Positions 10,501-19,545 are shown, numbered from the stretch's first letter. The stretch: DNA of 64,000 nucleotides from Crocinitomix sp. (GCA_013138735.1 WTCE01000015.1:1-64000); one strand, 5' to 3'. Notes: a model not told the origin generated them from the sequence alone. Made by a program: numbers and translations.

Positions 10501-10725
10501 AATATCAACATTGAGCTATTTCCAAATCCCACCAAATCCCATTTAAATATTCGATCAGACACACCTATTAACCGTGTCAGGATTATTGATGCATCAGGCA
10601 AAACTATGATGTGCACTCTAATTAATTCAAGCATCAATGTTGCAAACCTTGCGCCCGGAACTTATACGCTTGAAATGGAAACTGAAGGAGGAATTATCAT
10701 TCGGCGGTTTACGAAGATGCCCTAG
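7531..10725 (+). CDS. Polysaccharide lyase family 8 (chondroitin/hyaluronan/xanthan lyase type), T9SS-secreted
   Basis: The 1064-residue secreted enzyme probably cleaves uronic-acid polysaccharides by beta-elimination. The signal peptide ends at about residue 20 (SNLFAQ). An alpha-helical toroid spans about 190-500 and carries the PL8 catalytic set by position: Asn361 (NTGAI), His424 (SFHHY), Tyr433 and Arg483 (GMSGRHPQ). The His-to-Tyr spacing of nine residues equals that in chondroitin AC lyase. Beta-sandwich domains follow. The last 75 residues are a type A sorting domain (ELFPNPTKSHLNI, APGTYTLEM). The exact substrate cannot be told. The gene stands alone, with gaps of over 300 bases on each side. 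Confidence 0.85.
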   Translation: MKRYSIFIILFLLQSNLFAQITFENDTWEPIGNTQLRERYDDIDNMDGLNDGAIMVDGQDTIGPLGVLYTFQGTMELDETFHIETYTYKYNGSYVKYFIELYNLTDEVILNSSPLITHGTFDTPVESVLTILDYAAIASDAGDVLQLRYVRENTVASNHVARDFAIDNFSLNGSEIAAFDQVFAPKPYLDITPLTPTGSELLEMGQILADMSDLMLGTEPPTVEDLLDAVADYDAQEIIVAGENITGIEHLSKSDWGQAAFLKVFAQHLKFSPDDPTVYPNGWTLQEMAVHTIWLFSDQYYKGEIPFDYINYSYKLYAGPAAFLIPLLDERRYNLFYYTLYMHSRKMVYYWSPTYITGIANTGAINEDDIYNISGIQLVFGLMQETPVEQLQWTKCFKRYYERFMSFSPGTSDGMKPDGASFHHYSALNNYTYCYNTPSKILPILQGTSFQISEDAYKNLRRAVYGQLMVANDNVEPLGMSGRHPQARQIAPNSNDIRALAIVGGDILELGGPDPILAGAYIRHWGPHADFPDDGAETLSGFIQMNYHTGGVYWKDDWMISTRGQTNWGFGAEFAIDSAHPESSLNRNIYGRYQSYGTLEVIYTGGQALGNGFTPDTWNWNYNPGATTIVLPWDLLKVENSVGQREFQRNGFTGTLAFDRLEHDALSKTYGNYGLFGMDFLESTENQGFSLGDPNNHDSTFTFKKSVFFFEDFILSLGSGIYNETESHKTVTTLFQRSSFFFSTVIVEDEVYEDFGSSIFETSADHWLIDNYNTGYYVVAGSDDIILQRELQQIPQYDQYDHTLAESNPASDVTIAYLDHGTNPTAAAYEFLVFPNTAPSDMTDFSESMSDPETKPYAIIQKDNNAHIAHDVSHNILGYSLFSSNTNLDNEHLVKSNDIPCLIMYKQINPIRVQLSLSNPYLGFHYRSFDSSAVVPILITMRGVWDLETPQPDVIRVDFTDSTSTFEFDSFDGLPIEVFLIKSDLSISESNINIELFPNPTKSHLNIRSDTPINRVRIIDASGKTMMCTLINSSINVANLAPGTYTLEMETEGGIIIRRFTKMP

Positions 10726-11043
10726 TCGCAATCCCAATTGCAAAACACACGTGAAAAAAGCTTCTTAAAGAAGAAAAACTATATTTAAACAAGCTACTTA
10801 CGTAGCGAACAAAAGCTCATTTTAACTTCGAATACTGTGGTAAAATAGCTGCAAAAAATAAAATTGATATTGACATGTATTTTGTCTCTCGGCTAGAAGA
10901 ATAACGAATCATTATAGAAACATCATAAATAAAAAATGAATGGGGGTTTTAATCATTTCAAACGACTAAAGGTGAAAACCAAGCTTAATCTCTAATTAAT
11001 TAGCGATTAAAATTGTGTAAATTGCATATTAGTCACCCTTCAA
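10726..11043. other. 318-base intergenic gap
   Basis: No gene seen. A short palindrome CTTCTT-A-AAGAAG at 10761-10773, downstream of the lyase gene, could help end transcription but lacks a clear T-run. The right side should hold the promoter of the CotH-type gene; I cannot place it. Confidence 0.3.
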
Positions 11044-14000
11044 ATGAAATTAATACTCAGTCTAATCACTTTTTTAGGATGCATGCAACTGCTTTATGGT
11101 CAAATTGTGATCAATGAAGTTTGTGCTGCAAATGGTTATGTTATTCAAGATTTTGAGGGCGACTATGAAGACTGGATTGAAATTTATAATCCAAGTCCCG
11201 ATCCGATATCGCTGGATGGTTATTATCTAGAGACTTTTGATACCCAACAAAAAAGATGGGATTTTCCAGACGTAATATTAAGACCTGACAGTTGTATGCT
11301 TATCTTTTGTTCAGGGAAAGACAGGTCTTTGGTAATAGATCATTACGAAGTCCCTATTTTTCCGGGCACATTTTGGAGGTATCAAATAGGAACAGCAGAA
11401 CCCAGTCCAACTTGGACCAATCCAGGGTTTGATGATTCAAGTTGGGACTCAGGACAAATTTCAATAGGATATGGAGATGATGATGATGCGACAATAATTT
11501 CGGTTACTACATCTCTTTACATGAGAGATACGTTTTCCTTAACAACTACTGACCAATTTCTATCCGGTTTTATGGCAATGGATTATGATGATGCTTTTGT
11601 CGCCTATATCAATGGTGTTGAAGTTGCTCGAAATAACATTTGGAATGTGGGCAGGCCGGCTTTTGATGCTTATGCGACAGAAGAACATGAAGCGGCATTT
11701 TATTCATGTCCCTCCCCTGATCCTTTTGATTGCGCAGAATTCTTTTTCCTTGATGAGGCCACGCTCCAAAGTGCATTAGTTATTGGTGAAAATGTCTTTA
11801 GCATGCAAATTCACAATTTTGATGAAGGCCTTGATGACATGTCGGCTTATGTTTTACCGATTTTAGGAGTGGCAGGTTCTGACACCACGTTCTTTAGTTT
11901 CCCTGAGACCAGTAATCTGCATACGAATTTTAGCCTTTCGAGAGAGGGCCAACGCTTGAGTTTAAAACACACAGACGGAACTGTAGCAGATGAATTTATT
12001 GTTGGAAATGTTCATTTTAATCAATCACGTGGAAGAGTTCCAGACGGATCAGACAACTGGTGCTTATTGGCTAACCCTACTCCATGCGCTGCAAACGCTA
12101 CTACGTGCTATCAAGGCTACGCGGCTAATTGCAGCGTTTCCTTAGAATCTGGCTTTTATGATGGATCTCAAAGCGTAACCATTACTACAGATCCACCAAA
12201 TGAAACAGTCTATTACACCTTAGATGGCAGTTATCCTGATGGCCTATCTCCTATTTATTCAGAACCAATAACCTTTAATAGTAGCGGAACTTTGCGAGCG
12301 ACTGTATTAGCATCAGACCCCAATTTACTACCCAGCGAAACGGTCACTAAAACGTATATCATAGATGATTCATCTACTATGCCTGTAATTTTTATAACCA
12401 CAGATTCTTTGTGGCTGTTTGACACCTTGAGCGGCATTTATATGCTCGGACCCGGAGTTGATACTGCCGTACAGGATTTTCCGTATTGGGGCGTGGCAAA
12501 TTATTATCAGGATGTTGAATTACCTGGTCATGTTGAATATTTAGATGCCAATCAAACCAAACAAATGGGGCAAGATTGTTCTATTAAAATACATGGTAAT
12601 TTTTCAAGAGGTTGGCCTCAAAAAAGTTTTCGGTTTTTAGCCAATGAAAAGTTTGGTGATGGATGGTTTAATTTTGCTCCTTTCCCTGACAAACCTAATA
12701 TCAAGCGTTTAAAAAGTTTTAATGTCAGAAATGGAGGGGTTGACTATAATACCACCCACGTGAGAGATGGATTAATGAATAGAGCCGCCAGGGACCTTAA
12801 TCTTGAAATCATGGATCACATTGGCGTCTTAGTATATATTAACGGAGAATACTGGGGTGTTTATGGATTAAGAGAGCGTCAGGATGAGAAATACATTGAA
12901 TCGAATTACGAAGTAAACGGCGATAATATTGAATTATTAAGATTCAGCGGAGATGAATTTCAGGGTTCAAATGATAATTATTTGGCCATGGTAGAATACA
13001 TTGTTGACAATGATATGGCCATAGATTCACATTATACATGGGCTTCAGAAAATCTAGACATAGAAAATTTTGTTGACTATATGCTAACAGAAACGTATTA
13101 CGGCAATTTTGATTGGATCTCTGATGGAGGGCAGACGAACAACATTAAATTCTGGCGAAACACGTTGCCTGCAAGTAAATGGAGGTATATTTTATGGGAT
13201 ACCGATTTAGGCTTAAGCCTCGTTAACTTTGGAGCTGGAACTGGAGTAGAATACAATTACCTCGGTGCAATTCTTGGGCCGGAATTTACTGACCCTCATT
13301 CTAGAATGTTGCTGAACTTATTAGACAATAAAGAATTTAAAAACTACTTTATCAATCGTTTTGCAGATATCGTAAACACCACTTTTAGTCCTGAAACTTT
13401 TGGAGCCGTTGCCCAAGAAGTGTATGATGAGTTTGAACCTGAAATGGAGCGCCACTTTGATTTATGGGGGCAGCCAGATAAATTTGTATTTGATTCATTC
13501 TACTTAGGTAGATCCGAAAACGTAGCCGAATGGAATTCTGAATATGACTCGATTATGTATTTTATCAATAATCGACCTTTTCACATGCGTAATAACGTAG
13601 AATTCACTTTTGGTATGACCGATCAAGTAGACATTACGCTAGATGTTGAACCAAAAGGGGCTGGACATATTCAAATTAGCACGATAGTCCCAGACGAATA
13701 TCCTTGGACCGGCGTATACTACAATGGAAATCCAGTAAGAATAACTGTTTTTGCAAACCCCGGCTATTCTTTTTCACATTGGGAAGGATCCAATATTATC
13801 GCAACAAATGACAGTACATCTATTCGAAATAATTATCCTTTGGACGAAAACTTAACGGCACATTTCAATATAGTTGAAAACGACATTCTCACTTACCCTA
13901 ATCCTTTTACAAACGAAATTACTTTCGAAATACACATGGCCGAAAAGGGTCAAGCTTCTGTTAAATTATATGATCTTTCTGGAAGATTGGCGGCAGAGGT

Positions 14001-14151
14001 AATTAGCTACAATAGTTATTTAGAAGCAGGTATACATCAAATCACTTTTGATGCTGCAGCTTATAATCTGCAATCTGGTACCTATATCATGGAATTTAAA
14101 ACTGGTGAAACTGTAAAAACATCAAAAATTGTCAAAATCAACAACAACTAA
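11044..14151 (+). CDS. Secreted CotH-kinase-family protein with lamin-tail and chitobiase-like domains
   Basis: The 1035-residue protein begins with a signal peptide (to about residue 19). A lamin-tail domain follows (about 20-105, INEVCAANGYVIQDF and DWIEIYNPSPDPISLDGYYL). There is a beta-sandwich, then a chitobiase/hexosaminidase C-terminal-like Ig domain (about 365-440, ETVYYTLDGSYPDG). A CotH-kinase domain (about 480-830) shows KIHGNFSRGWPQKSFRF, GEYWGVYGLRERQDEKY and WRYILWDTDLGLSL. It ends with a type A sorting domain (YPNPFTNEITFEI, LQSGTYIMEF). CotH proteins are atypical protein kinases in spore coats; the role of secreted Bacteroidota members is not established. The following lipoprotein gene begins 1 base after its stop. 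Confidence 0.85.
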   Translation: MKLILSLITFLGCMQLLYGQIVINEVCAANGYVIQDFEGDYEDWIEIYNPSPDPISLDGYYLETFDTQQKRWDFPDVILRPDSCMLIFCSGKDRSLVIDHYEVPIFPGTFWRYQIGTAEPSPTWTNPGFDDSSWDSGQISIGYGDDDDATIISVTTSLYMRDTFSLTTTDQFLSGFMAMDYDDAFVAYINGVEVARNNIWNVGRPAFDAYATEEHEAAFYSCPSPDPFDCAEFFFLDEATLQSALVIGENVFSMQIHNFDEGLDDMSAYVLPILGVAGSDTTFFSFPETSNLHTNFSLSREGQRLSLKHTDGTVADEFIVGNVHFNQSRGRVPDGSDNWCLLANPTPCAANATTCYQGYAANCSVSLESGFYDGSQSVTITTDPPNETVYYTLDGSYPDGLSPIYSEPITFNSSGTLRATVLASDPNLLPSETVTKTYIIDDSSTMPVIFITTDSLWLFDTLSGIYMLGPGVDTAVQDFPYWGVANYYQDVELPGHVEYLDANQTKQMGQDCSIKIHGNFSRGWPQKSFRFLANEKFGDGWFNFAPFPDKPNIKRLKSFNVRNGGVDYNTTHVRDGLMNRAARDLNLEIMDHIGVLVYINGEYWGVYGLRERQDEKYIESNYEVNGDNIELLRFSGDEFQGSNDNYLAMVEYIVDNDMAIDSHYTWASENLDIENFVDYMLTETYYGNFDWISDGGQTNNIKFWRNTLPASKWRYILWDTDLGLSLVNFGAGTGVEYNYLGAILGPEFTDPHSRMLLNLLDNKEFKNYFINRFADIVNTTFSPETFGAVAQEVYDEFEPEMERHFDLWGQPDKFVFDSFYLGRSENVAEWNSEYDSIMYFINNRPFHMRNNVEFTFGMTDQVDITLDVEPKGAGHIQISTIVPDEYPWTGVYYNGNPVRITVFANPGYSFSHWEGSNIIATNDSTSIRNNYPLDENLTAHFNIVENDILTYPNPFTNEITFEIHMAEKGQASVKLYDLSGRLAAEVISYNSYLEAGIHQITFDAAAYNLQSGTYIMEFKTGETVKTSKIVKINNN

Positions 14152-14152
14152 A

Positions 14153-14545
14153 ATGAAAAACTTACTCTTATTCGTATTCATATCAAGTCTTATTATCTCA
14201 TGTAATAAAGAACCAGGTGAAGGTGGTCTTGCAACTATTACAGGAAAAGTTAATGTTGAAGATTACAATCAAAATTTTACAACCTTGTGGGCTGAATATC
14301 CCGGAGCTGATTTAGACGTATATATTATCTATGGCAATAACGTCACTTTTAATGATCGCGTTAAAACTGGCCCAGACGGAACGTATCAATTCATTGCTTT
14401 AACGAAAGGCGATTATAAAATTTACACGTACTCAAAAGACTCGACTTTAGAATCACCTTCGGGTCAAATAACGATAATGGAAAATGTCACAATTGCAGAA
14501 AAAAGACAACAAGTGATTGTGCCCGACATGACAATTTTCGAATAA
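14153..14545 (+). CDS. Small lipoprotein with carboxypeptidase-regulatory-like fold
   Basis: I place the start at the ATG at 14153, one base after the stop of the CotH-type gene, because it opens a clean lipoprotein signal (LLFVFISSLIISC). The 130-residue product has one beta-sandwich with TGPDGTYQFIALTKGDYKIY, typical of carboxypeptidase-D regulatory-like domains. It is presumably cotranscribed with, and acts alongside, the upstream secreted protein. Specific function unknown. Confidence 0.65.
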   Translation: MKNLLLFVFISSLIISCNKEPGEGGLATITGKVNVEDYNQNFTTLWAEYPGADLDVYIIYGNNVTFNDRVKTGPDGTYQFIALTKGDYKIYTYSKDSTLESPSGQITIMENVTIAEKRQQVIVPDMTIFE

Positions 14546-14605
14546 AACTGAGCTAGATTTTCAAACTCAATTCTTCGCTTTTATCAGACCCTTCTTCTGT
14601 AAGAA

Positions 14606-15547
14606 TTAGCGACAATCCCAATTGTAAAAAACAGATGAAAAATCACCTTTTTTTAGATCCTCAGGTGCAATGAAAAAATTGCCAACGCCGGCATCTCCCC
14701 ACATAATGTCTCCTTCAGAATCTAATTGAAAGAGGACTATCCAATTTTTAATACTATCGTCATACATCCGCGGGTCATCTTGCGTGAAATATGGATAGCC
14801 TCCAATTTTATGCCCTGTGTTCACAGCAAATTTACCATAGGCTCGTGTAATTTCTCTTTCCTTTTCACCAAATCGTTCCCAAAAACCGAACGTTTCATAC
14901 TCGAAATATTGATCCATATAAATGCTAGAGGGAGGAATAAAATCTACACCCTGTTTGAATTTCATTGCATACTGATTTGGACTTTGCAAAGGAGACATAT
15001 GATCTCCGTATTGTCGTATCGCTTCCAATTCAGGAAAAGCAGCACGACTTACATTTTCAGTATTTTCATGGTAAATAACCCGATAGTTTTTTTGAGGTTT
15101 TCGGTCTCCTAAATCTAAACCATAAGAATGAGACCTTTCAATGAAAAACTGAACGACACCTGATGTTGGATAACCATCCAATTGAGGCATTTCAGCAAAA
15201 TTAATTTGTGCTAAAAAGTCTAAATGTTTGCCGTTGGCATCCAATGGCAAATCTAAATTATCTGGAAAATAAGGAAAGCCACCAACTTTACTCTGCGTGG
15301 CTGTTGTTTGCTCCTGTTTTTCTAATGCAACTTTGTTTCGCGCCAACTTTGATGCCAATACATTATCCGTAAAAGGCCGCATTTCTTTGGGCAACTTTGC
15401 CATTACATCTCTTTTAGAAATAGATGATCCTGACCGGGCCTTTCTTTTGGCAATATTTGCGACAGCTTTCGGTAGCTGCTTTTTATCCGTATTTGTACTT
15501 TTTTGACTTAAAGCCAATAATTTCGCCAAACCTCTGAGAATGTTCAT
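14606..15547 (-). CDS. YwqG-like (DUF1963) protein
   Basis: The 313-residue protein has a basic N-terminal extension (about 1-90). The DUF1963/YwqG fold then runs to the C-terminus, with the two paired motifs VGGFPYFPDNLDLPLD and KIGGYPYFTQDDPR, the segment LDFLAQINFAEM and the closing WGDAGVGNFFIAPEDL. YwqG proteins are cytoplasmic and of unknown function. No signal peptide is seen. It is separated by about 100 bases from the SOUL gene on the same strand. Confidence 0.75.
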   Translation of the reverse strand: MNILRGLAKLLALSQKSTNTDKKQLPKAVANIAKRKARSGSSISKRDVMAKLPKEMRPFTDNVLASKLARNKVALEKQEQTTATQSKVGGFPYFPDNLDLPLDANGKHLDFLAQINFAEMPQLDGYPTSGVVQFFIERSHSYGLDLGDRKPQKNYRVIYHENTENVSRAAFPELEAIRQYGDHMSPLQSPNQYAMKFKQGVDFIPPSSIYMDQYFEYETFGFWERFGEKEREITRAYGKFAVNTGHKIGGYPYFTQDDPRMYDDSIKNWIVLFQLDSEGDIMWGDAGVGNFFIAPEDLKKGDFSSVFYNWDCR

Positions 15548-15646
15548 TTCCTATCTATTTAGACTTATAAATATACGGAATTCGTTAGATTTATATACAA
15601 CGGTTACCGCTGAAAGGGCTATGGAAAAACTGCCACTCCATTCAAT

Positions 15647-16237
15647 TTACTCAAAATCCACTGCGACAATCATTTCGTTACGGCGGTTAATCAAATCAAA
15701 GGGGGAATTATATCCTAAAAAACTAAATTCATTCTTGTGTTTGATGTTTTGCTCTGCCAAAAGTTGGACTAATTTTTCTTTGAAAAGCGCAATCTTTGTG
15801 TCACTGGCAAATCCGCCAAATGTAATTGAAGCAACTGTGCGCTCTGGTTCTTCAACAAATTGTACTTCTTTATTATTTGGTACAGGCAAATCCTCCAGCT
15901 TATACTCAGCAGGCACTAAAAATTTCATTACCATTTGAGTGTCCATTTCTATTTCAACTGGCGAGGTCATGGCAATTTTTTGACCTTTATCATTCCCTCC
16001 AAAAATATAACCAGCTAATTTTCTAAATCCCAAACTAGAACCTTCTTTATAAGAAGCCACATCCAAAGTAACGTAAGAAAATGTTGCGGGTTCATACTTT
16101 CGAATTTCAAATCCGTTAAATGTCTTCAACACCTCAAAAGGAGGCATTTCAATTTTTGAACTCAGTGATTTTGCCCAAATTTGACTCGCAATAAATAAGA
16201 TTAGTAAGGTGGATAAAATGTAAATCATTCGTTTCAT
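15647..16237 (-). CDS. SOUL haem-binding family protein
   Basis: The 196-residue protein has an N-terminal membrane or signal segment (about 4-22). A SOUL domain follows: GFEIRKYEPATFSYVTLDV, FRKLAGYIFGGNDKGQKI, AMTSPVEIEM and VASITFGGFASD. Family members bind haem or tetrapyrroles; the length is typical. The haem ligand cannot be assigned with confidence. A TAA ends it near 15647, and about 175 bases without a gene precede it. Confidence 0.8.
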   Translation of the reverse strand: MKRMIYILSTLLILFIASQIWAKSLSSKIEMPPFEVLKTFNGFEIRKYEPATFSYVTLDVASYKEGSSLGFRKLAGYIFGGNDKGQKIAMTSPVEIEMDTQMVMKFLVPAEYKLEDLPVPNNKEVQFVEEPERTVASITFGGFASDTKIALFKEKLVQLLAEQNIKHKNEFSFLGYNSPFDLINRRNEMIVAVDFE

Positions 16238-16412
16238 GTATGTTAAACTTCATATATGAAAACAGTTAGGGCGCTATATTGTTCAATTTAACAAAGCGAA
16301 TAATACACCACATTTATGTCCCATGAGCAGTTTTACTTGCGCGGTGCATCTAATTCATTAGCAGCGCTTCTTATTTGTTGTTAGCTGTCCATTTTCTCTT
16401 AAGTAAAGAGAA

Positions 16413-17180
16413 TCAATTTGTACCATAGTCACTAAATAATATTTTAAGTTTTATTCCGGCAGAAACAACAAGCAAGTGTCTTCTATAGTTTACCGTAAAT
16501 GGAACTGAATTGGAGAATGGGTCAGTTTCTTGAATCGAATAGCTGTATTTGACGTCACCGCCTGAAAAATTCAAATACCACTCAGCATCTGGCCAACGTT
16601 CGTGAAAGAACCTTAAACCCAATCGATAGAAGAAATTAGGTTTGGTATGAGAAGTAAGTGAATAGATTATTGATTGATTAGCTGTGTTTTCTCGGATTCC
16701 ATATTTGTAATCCCTGTGATTTACTTGTCTTAATCCACCACCAAAACTTGGCGAAAATTTCCATTTCTGAATACTGAGATCGTGAATATATTCAATAACA
16801 ACTTTAAAATCTCTGAGGGCATTTCCTGTTGAATTAGTCGCGTCAAGTTCGAAATCATTGTATAAAAAATAGGCGTCACTCCTAGATAAAACTTCAGCTT
16901 TATACTTTTTATCCCTTAGGCCAAAACCTCCAACAGAACCATTAAGTTCAAGACGATTTGATTTGTTCAAATAGTAGCCAATACCTCCCTCTAAATTTAA
17001 AGACATCAGGCGACTATTCGTGAAAATATCTACAGAATGGGTCTGAGGATTCGCCTTTCCAGTAAGCATTATTCCAACCTGAGGTCCCATTCGAGTGTAA
17101 GCTCGGCTTTCATCCTTCTGCTGCGCAAATAAAGGAGAAGTAAAAAGAAGAACCAAAATAAAAAGGAGACCATTTTTCAT
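16413..17180 (-). CDS. Outer-membrane beta-barrel-like protein
   Basis: The start is placed at the ATG at 17180, which opens a signal peptide (LLFILVLLFTSPLFAQ) and lies 1 base after the stop of the upstream lipoprotein gene. The 255-residue mature part alternates hydrophobic and polar residues (SLNLEGGIGYYLNKSNRLEL, FRYLGLRFFHERW-like strands). It ends near HLLVVSAGIKLKILF, as expected of an outer-membrane barrel. A small inverted repeat (TTCTCTT/AAGAGAA, 16394-16412) sits directly at the stop. No family is recognised. Confidence 0.6.
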   Translation of the reverse strand: MKNGLLFILVLLFTSPLFAQQKDESRAYTRMGPQVGIMLTGKANPQTHSVDIFTNSRLMSLNLEGGIGYYLNKSNRLELNGSVGGFGLRDKKYKAEVLSRSDAYFLYNDFELDATNSTGNALRDFKVVIEYIHDLSIQKWKFSPSFGGGLRQVNHRDYKYGIRENTANQSIIYSLTSHTKPNFFYRLGLRFFHERWPDAEWYLNFSGGDVKYSYSIQETDPFSNSVPFTVNYRRHLLVVSAGIKLKILFSDYGTN

Positions 17181-17181
17181 T

Positions 17182-17742
17182 TTAGTATAGGTATATGATT
17201 TCCGTAGAGTCTTTGAAAACAGTACCATCCGAAAGTCTAAAATATATATGGAATTGCTGGAAACTTGGAAAATCAGGATTATTAATTAAAAGTAGGTCAA
17301 TTTCATCAACGTTATACTGATCATTAAAATCATTAGCATAAATTTTAGTGATAAAATATCCTTCACTTCCATTCGCAGGTAAGCTTCGGAAGTAATTATC
17401 ATTTAGAATAACAAAAAGGTCAGTCAGGTTTGTACCAGCAGGATGGGAAACATCAAAATCGAAATCACTGGTAATTACCAAAGAGTCCAAAGGGTTCGCA
17501 TTAATTGGTGGCGTCTCGGTATCGGGATAACGACCCGACCTACTTATTTCATCCGCATCCAATACAAGTTTTATGGCAAAAGTGGACATAGACATGCTGT
17601 CGGCACTGGATTTCACCGGCCACATATTAGAGTTGTCAGCATTGTGGGCTTTTAGACCTATCCATTCATAGCTAACATCATAATCACCTTCGCATGAAAT
17701 GATGCAAATTATAATTGGGATAATTAGGAGTATTTTTTTCAT
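17182..17742 (-). CDS. Lipoprotein of unknown function
   Basis: The start is chosen at the ATG at 17742 because it opens KKILLIIPIIICIISC, a lipoprotein signal with the Cys near residue 16. The 186-residue product has no recognised domain; it contains acidic loops and beta-rich stretches. Its stop lies 1 base before the start of the barrel gene 16413-17180, so the two are very probably a pair working at the envelope. Confidence 0.55.
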   Translation of the reverse strand: MKKILLIIPIIICIISCEGDYDVSYEWIGLKAHNADNSNMWPVKSSADSMSMSTFAIKLVLDADEISRSGRYPDTETPPINANPLDSLVITSDFDFDVSHPAGTNLTDLFVILNDNYFRSLPANGSEGYFITKIYANDFNDQYNVDEIDLLLINNPDFPSFQQFHIYFRLSDGTVFKDSTEIIYLY

Positions 17743-17834
17743 CTCAATGACCACTTTCTTACGAATATAACAAATGTAACGTTAAGATTCGTGCTGAAGA
17801 AACTGCTAGAAGTTTAGAGAATACACTTTAATTT

Positions 17835-18527
17835 TTACCTGTTTACCTTTAGAATTGAATTTTTATTGAAAGGCAAATGAAAGTTAACGCAAAATTTTTC
17901 ATATACCTCACTCGGTATCCCAAGATCAGCTACAAATAGTTGCATATTGACCAATTGCGGATGATAAAGTATTTTTTTAGGAGCGGCCAATGTCAAAACA
18001 GTATCTGCATTAAAAAACAATTGCGAATCACTATCAAAAAGGCCAGTTGGTAAATCTAAACTGATGCGGTATGCCTTCATTTTATTGAAAGCTTCTAATT
18101 TTTGCACGAGATTCTCACGTAAAGGAGGCCGCTGAGAAAAACCCAAATAAGCATCTACAATAACATCTGGGATAACATTTTTATATCGTTTTACACCAAA
18201 CTTCAACGCACGCTTGAGCTGGAGAGCGGGCAATTCATTTAATTTTTCGGTTAACAAATCAATTTGCACTTCATATCCCCAAGCTGCAAGCCGCCTTGCA
18301 GCAACAAGTCCACCGCCTCCATTGTTCCCGGGGCCAACTCCAACTAAGATTTTAGTTTTAAGGTTAGGGAATTTAGTGGCCGTAAGAAGCGCCAAATTTA
18401 GCCCGGCACTCTCCATCATCAATTCAATTGGGAGGTGATACTGCGCAACCGCATAGTAATCCATTTCTCTAAAAGTATCCAAACTTAATGCCTCTTCTTG
18501 GGGAACTGTTATTTCAGGATATGACAT
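17835..18527 (-). CDS. NAD(P)H-hydrate epimerase-like (YjeF N-terminal) protein
   Basis: The 230-residue protein shows the YjeF_N Rossmann-type fold: ESAGLNLALLTATKF, then VGVGPGNNGGGGLVAARRL, VIVDAYLGFSQRPPL, and RISLDLPTGLFDSD. The family repairs epimerised hydrated NAD(P)H. The usual glycine-rich motif GNNGGDG has Gly instead of Asp here. The second (dehydratase) domain seen in fused enzymes is absent. It lies at the end of a run of minus-strand redox genes. The divergent motif leaves some doubt about activity. Confidence 0.7.
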   Translation of the reverse strand: MSYPEITVPQEEALSLDTFREMDYYAVAQYHLPIELMMESAGLNLALLTATKFPNLKTKILVGVGPGNNGGGGLVAARRLAAWGYEVQIDLLTEKLNELPALQLKRALKFGVKRYKNVIPDVIVDAYLGFSQRPPLRENLVQKLEAFNKMKAYRISLDLPTGLFDSDSQLFFNADTVLTLAAPKKILYHPQLVNMQLFVADLGIPSEVYEKFCVNFHLPFNKNSILKVNR

Positions 18528-18586
18528 TCAAATCTTCTTTAATTCAACTTCCTTGCTCATTTTCGCAATCATAAACTTAACCCTTT

Positions 18587-18665
18587 TTATATCAGTGCTG
18601 AATCGCAAACAATATCAAATATTACCAGTCCGTGATGTGCCTTGTTTTCTCCCTTGCAATCAGTA
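18587..18665 (-). pseudogene. 3'-terminal remnant of a second TPP-enzyme gene
   Basis: In one minus-strand frame, about 24 codons read KGENKAHHGLVIFDIVCD then SALI and stop (TAA at 18589-18587). This aligns with the last residues of the intact TPP enzyme at 19604-21553 (MKAHDGPALLDIICNVDLI): K-A-H, G, D-I, C and L-I are shared. Nothing upstream of it resembles the rest of the enzyme, so it looks like the end left over from a lost paralogue or from a partial duplication. Confidence 0.5.
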
Positions 18666-18668
18666 GTT

Positions 18669-19000
18669 TTATTCTTTATTGTGAATTTCTTCTATTTCTT
18701 TTCCTAAAAAATGTCCAATAGCAATTCTTAAAATTATCATTACAGATAACTCAATAAGTTCCTCTGTAGTTATTTTCATAATTGTATGAATAATATCAGA
18801 TGCAATTAAGAAATCTAATGACAATAATATATAAATACCTAATTCACATCTTATTTTTTGTATTTCAAAAAGCGGAGTTTTAAGAATTCTTTCCCTATAT
18901 ATTTTATCAATAATTTTGTAAACCCAAAAATCAATATGGCGATTCCAATAACATCTATTATATCTGCAATAAATAAAAATATTTCTTTAATCCAATCCAT
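18669..19000 (-). pseudogene. DUF1622 membrane protein gene with a single-base frameshift
   Basis: From the ATG at 19000 the frame reads MDWIKEIFLFIADIIDVIGI and continues as a membrane helix. It then stops early in a basic stretch. One frame over, it continues as FEIQKIRCELGIYILLSLDF, LIASDIIHTIMKITTEEL and IILRIAIGHFLGKEIEEI to a TAA at 18671. The joined 110-residue product has the length and the R-x-E-L-G...LDFLIASDII signature of DUF1622 proteins. Adding one A to an A4 run (about 18870) restores the frame. It is either a true lesion or a homopolymer sequencing error. Confidence 0.65.
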
Positions 19001-19089
19001 CTATTGGTGAGTTAATAGAATATATTATCTCTAACTGAATAGCTTTAAATACTTCTTTTAGGCAATTGATTTGGATTAAGTAATACCTG

Positions 19090-19545
19090 CTATTTTTTTC
19101 GCCAATTGCTTTCAATTTTGCATCCACTATTTCGTAACAATGCTAAAATAGGACAACGTGCATCTACTTTTTCACCCATGGCTTTTATGTCTGCATCACT
19201 GGCTTCTCCAGTTACAATTACATCCATTCGTACCGCTTTGTAGCTATCATTTGAATGATCAGACATACCCATAAAACCGGAAAGATCAAGGTCAATTTCA
19301 ATGTTTATATCAATTTGACCAATCTTCAAAGAGAGCTCTTCAATAACAACCTGAGCTTGCTCATTTTGACACCCCGCTAAGGAAGCCACAAAATATTGCA
19401 TTGGGTTAGCTCCGGAATTTAATCCACCTTCTTCAACAGGTTCATCTAATTGAAGTTTCCATTCTGTATCAGTAATATTAACTTTAGTTGGCCAGCCATT
19501 TCCTTGTGCCTTTGCCTTGAAAGTTTCAATATTTGTATTCTCCAT
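19090..19545 (-). CDS. OsmC/Ohr-family peroxiredoxin-like protein
   Basis: The 151-residue protein matches OsmC-type thiol peroxidases: ASLAGCQNEQAQVV with Cys59, DARCPILALLRNSGC with Cys131 and Cys142, and a central beta-alpha core. OsmC proteins reduce organic hydroperoxides with two reactive cysteines. The spacing of Cys59 and Cys131 fits. It lies 58 bases downstream of the Rieske-TPP fusion gene on the same strand, consistent with oxidative-stress or redox linkage. Confidence 0.85.
   Translation of the reverse strand: MENTNIETFKAKAQGNGWPTKVNITDTEWKLQLDEPVEEGGLNSGANPMQYFVASLAGCQNEQAQVVIEELSLKIGQIDINIEIDLDLSGFMGMSDHSNDSYKAVRMDVIVTGEASDADIKAMGEKVDARCPILALLRNSGCKIESNWRKK

Noticed and set aside
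10305-10637. 110-codon minus-strand frame inside the lyase gene
   Set aside because: It is antisense to the well-supported sorting domain of the polysaccharide lyase and has no recognisable protein features.
15540-15938. 132-codon plus-strand frame over the SOUL gene
   Set aside because: Antisense to a clear SOUL domain; composition is that of a shadow frame.
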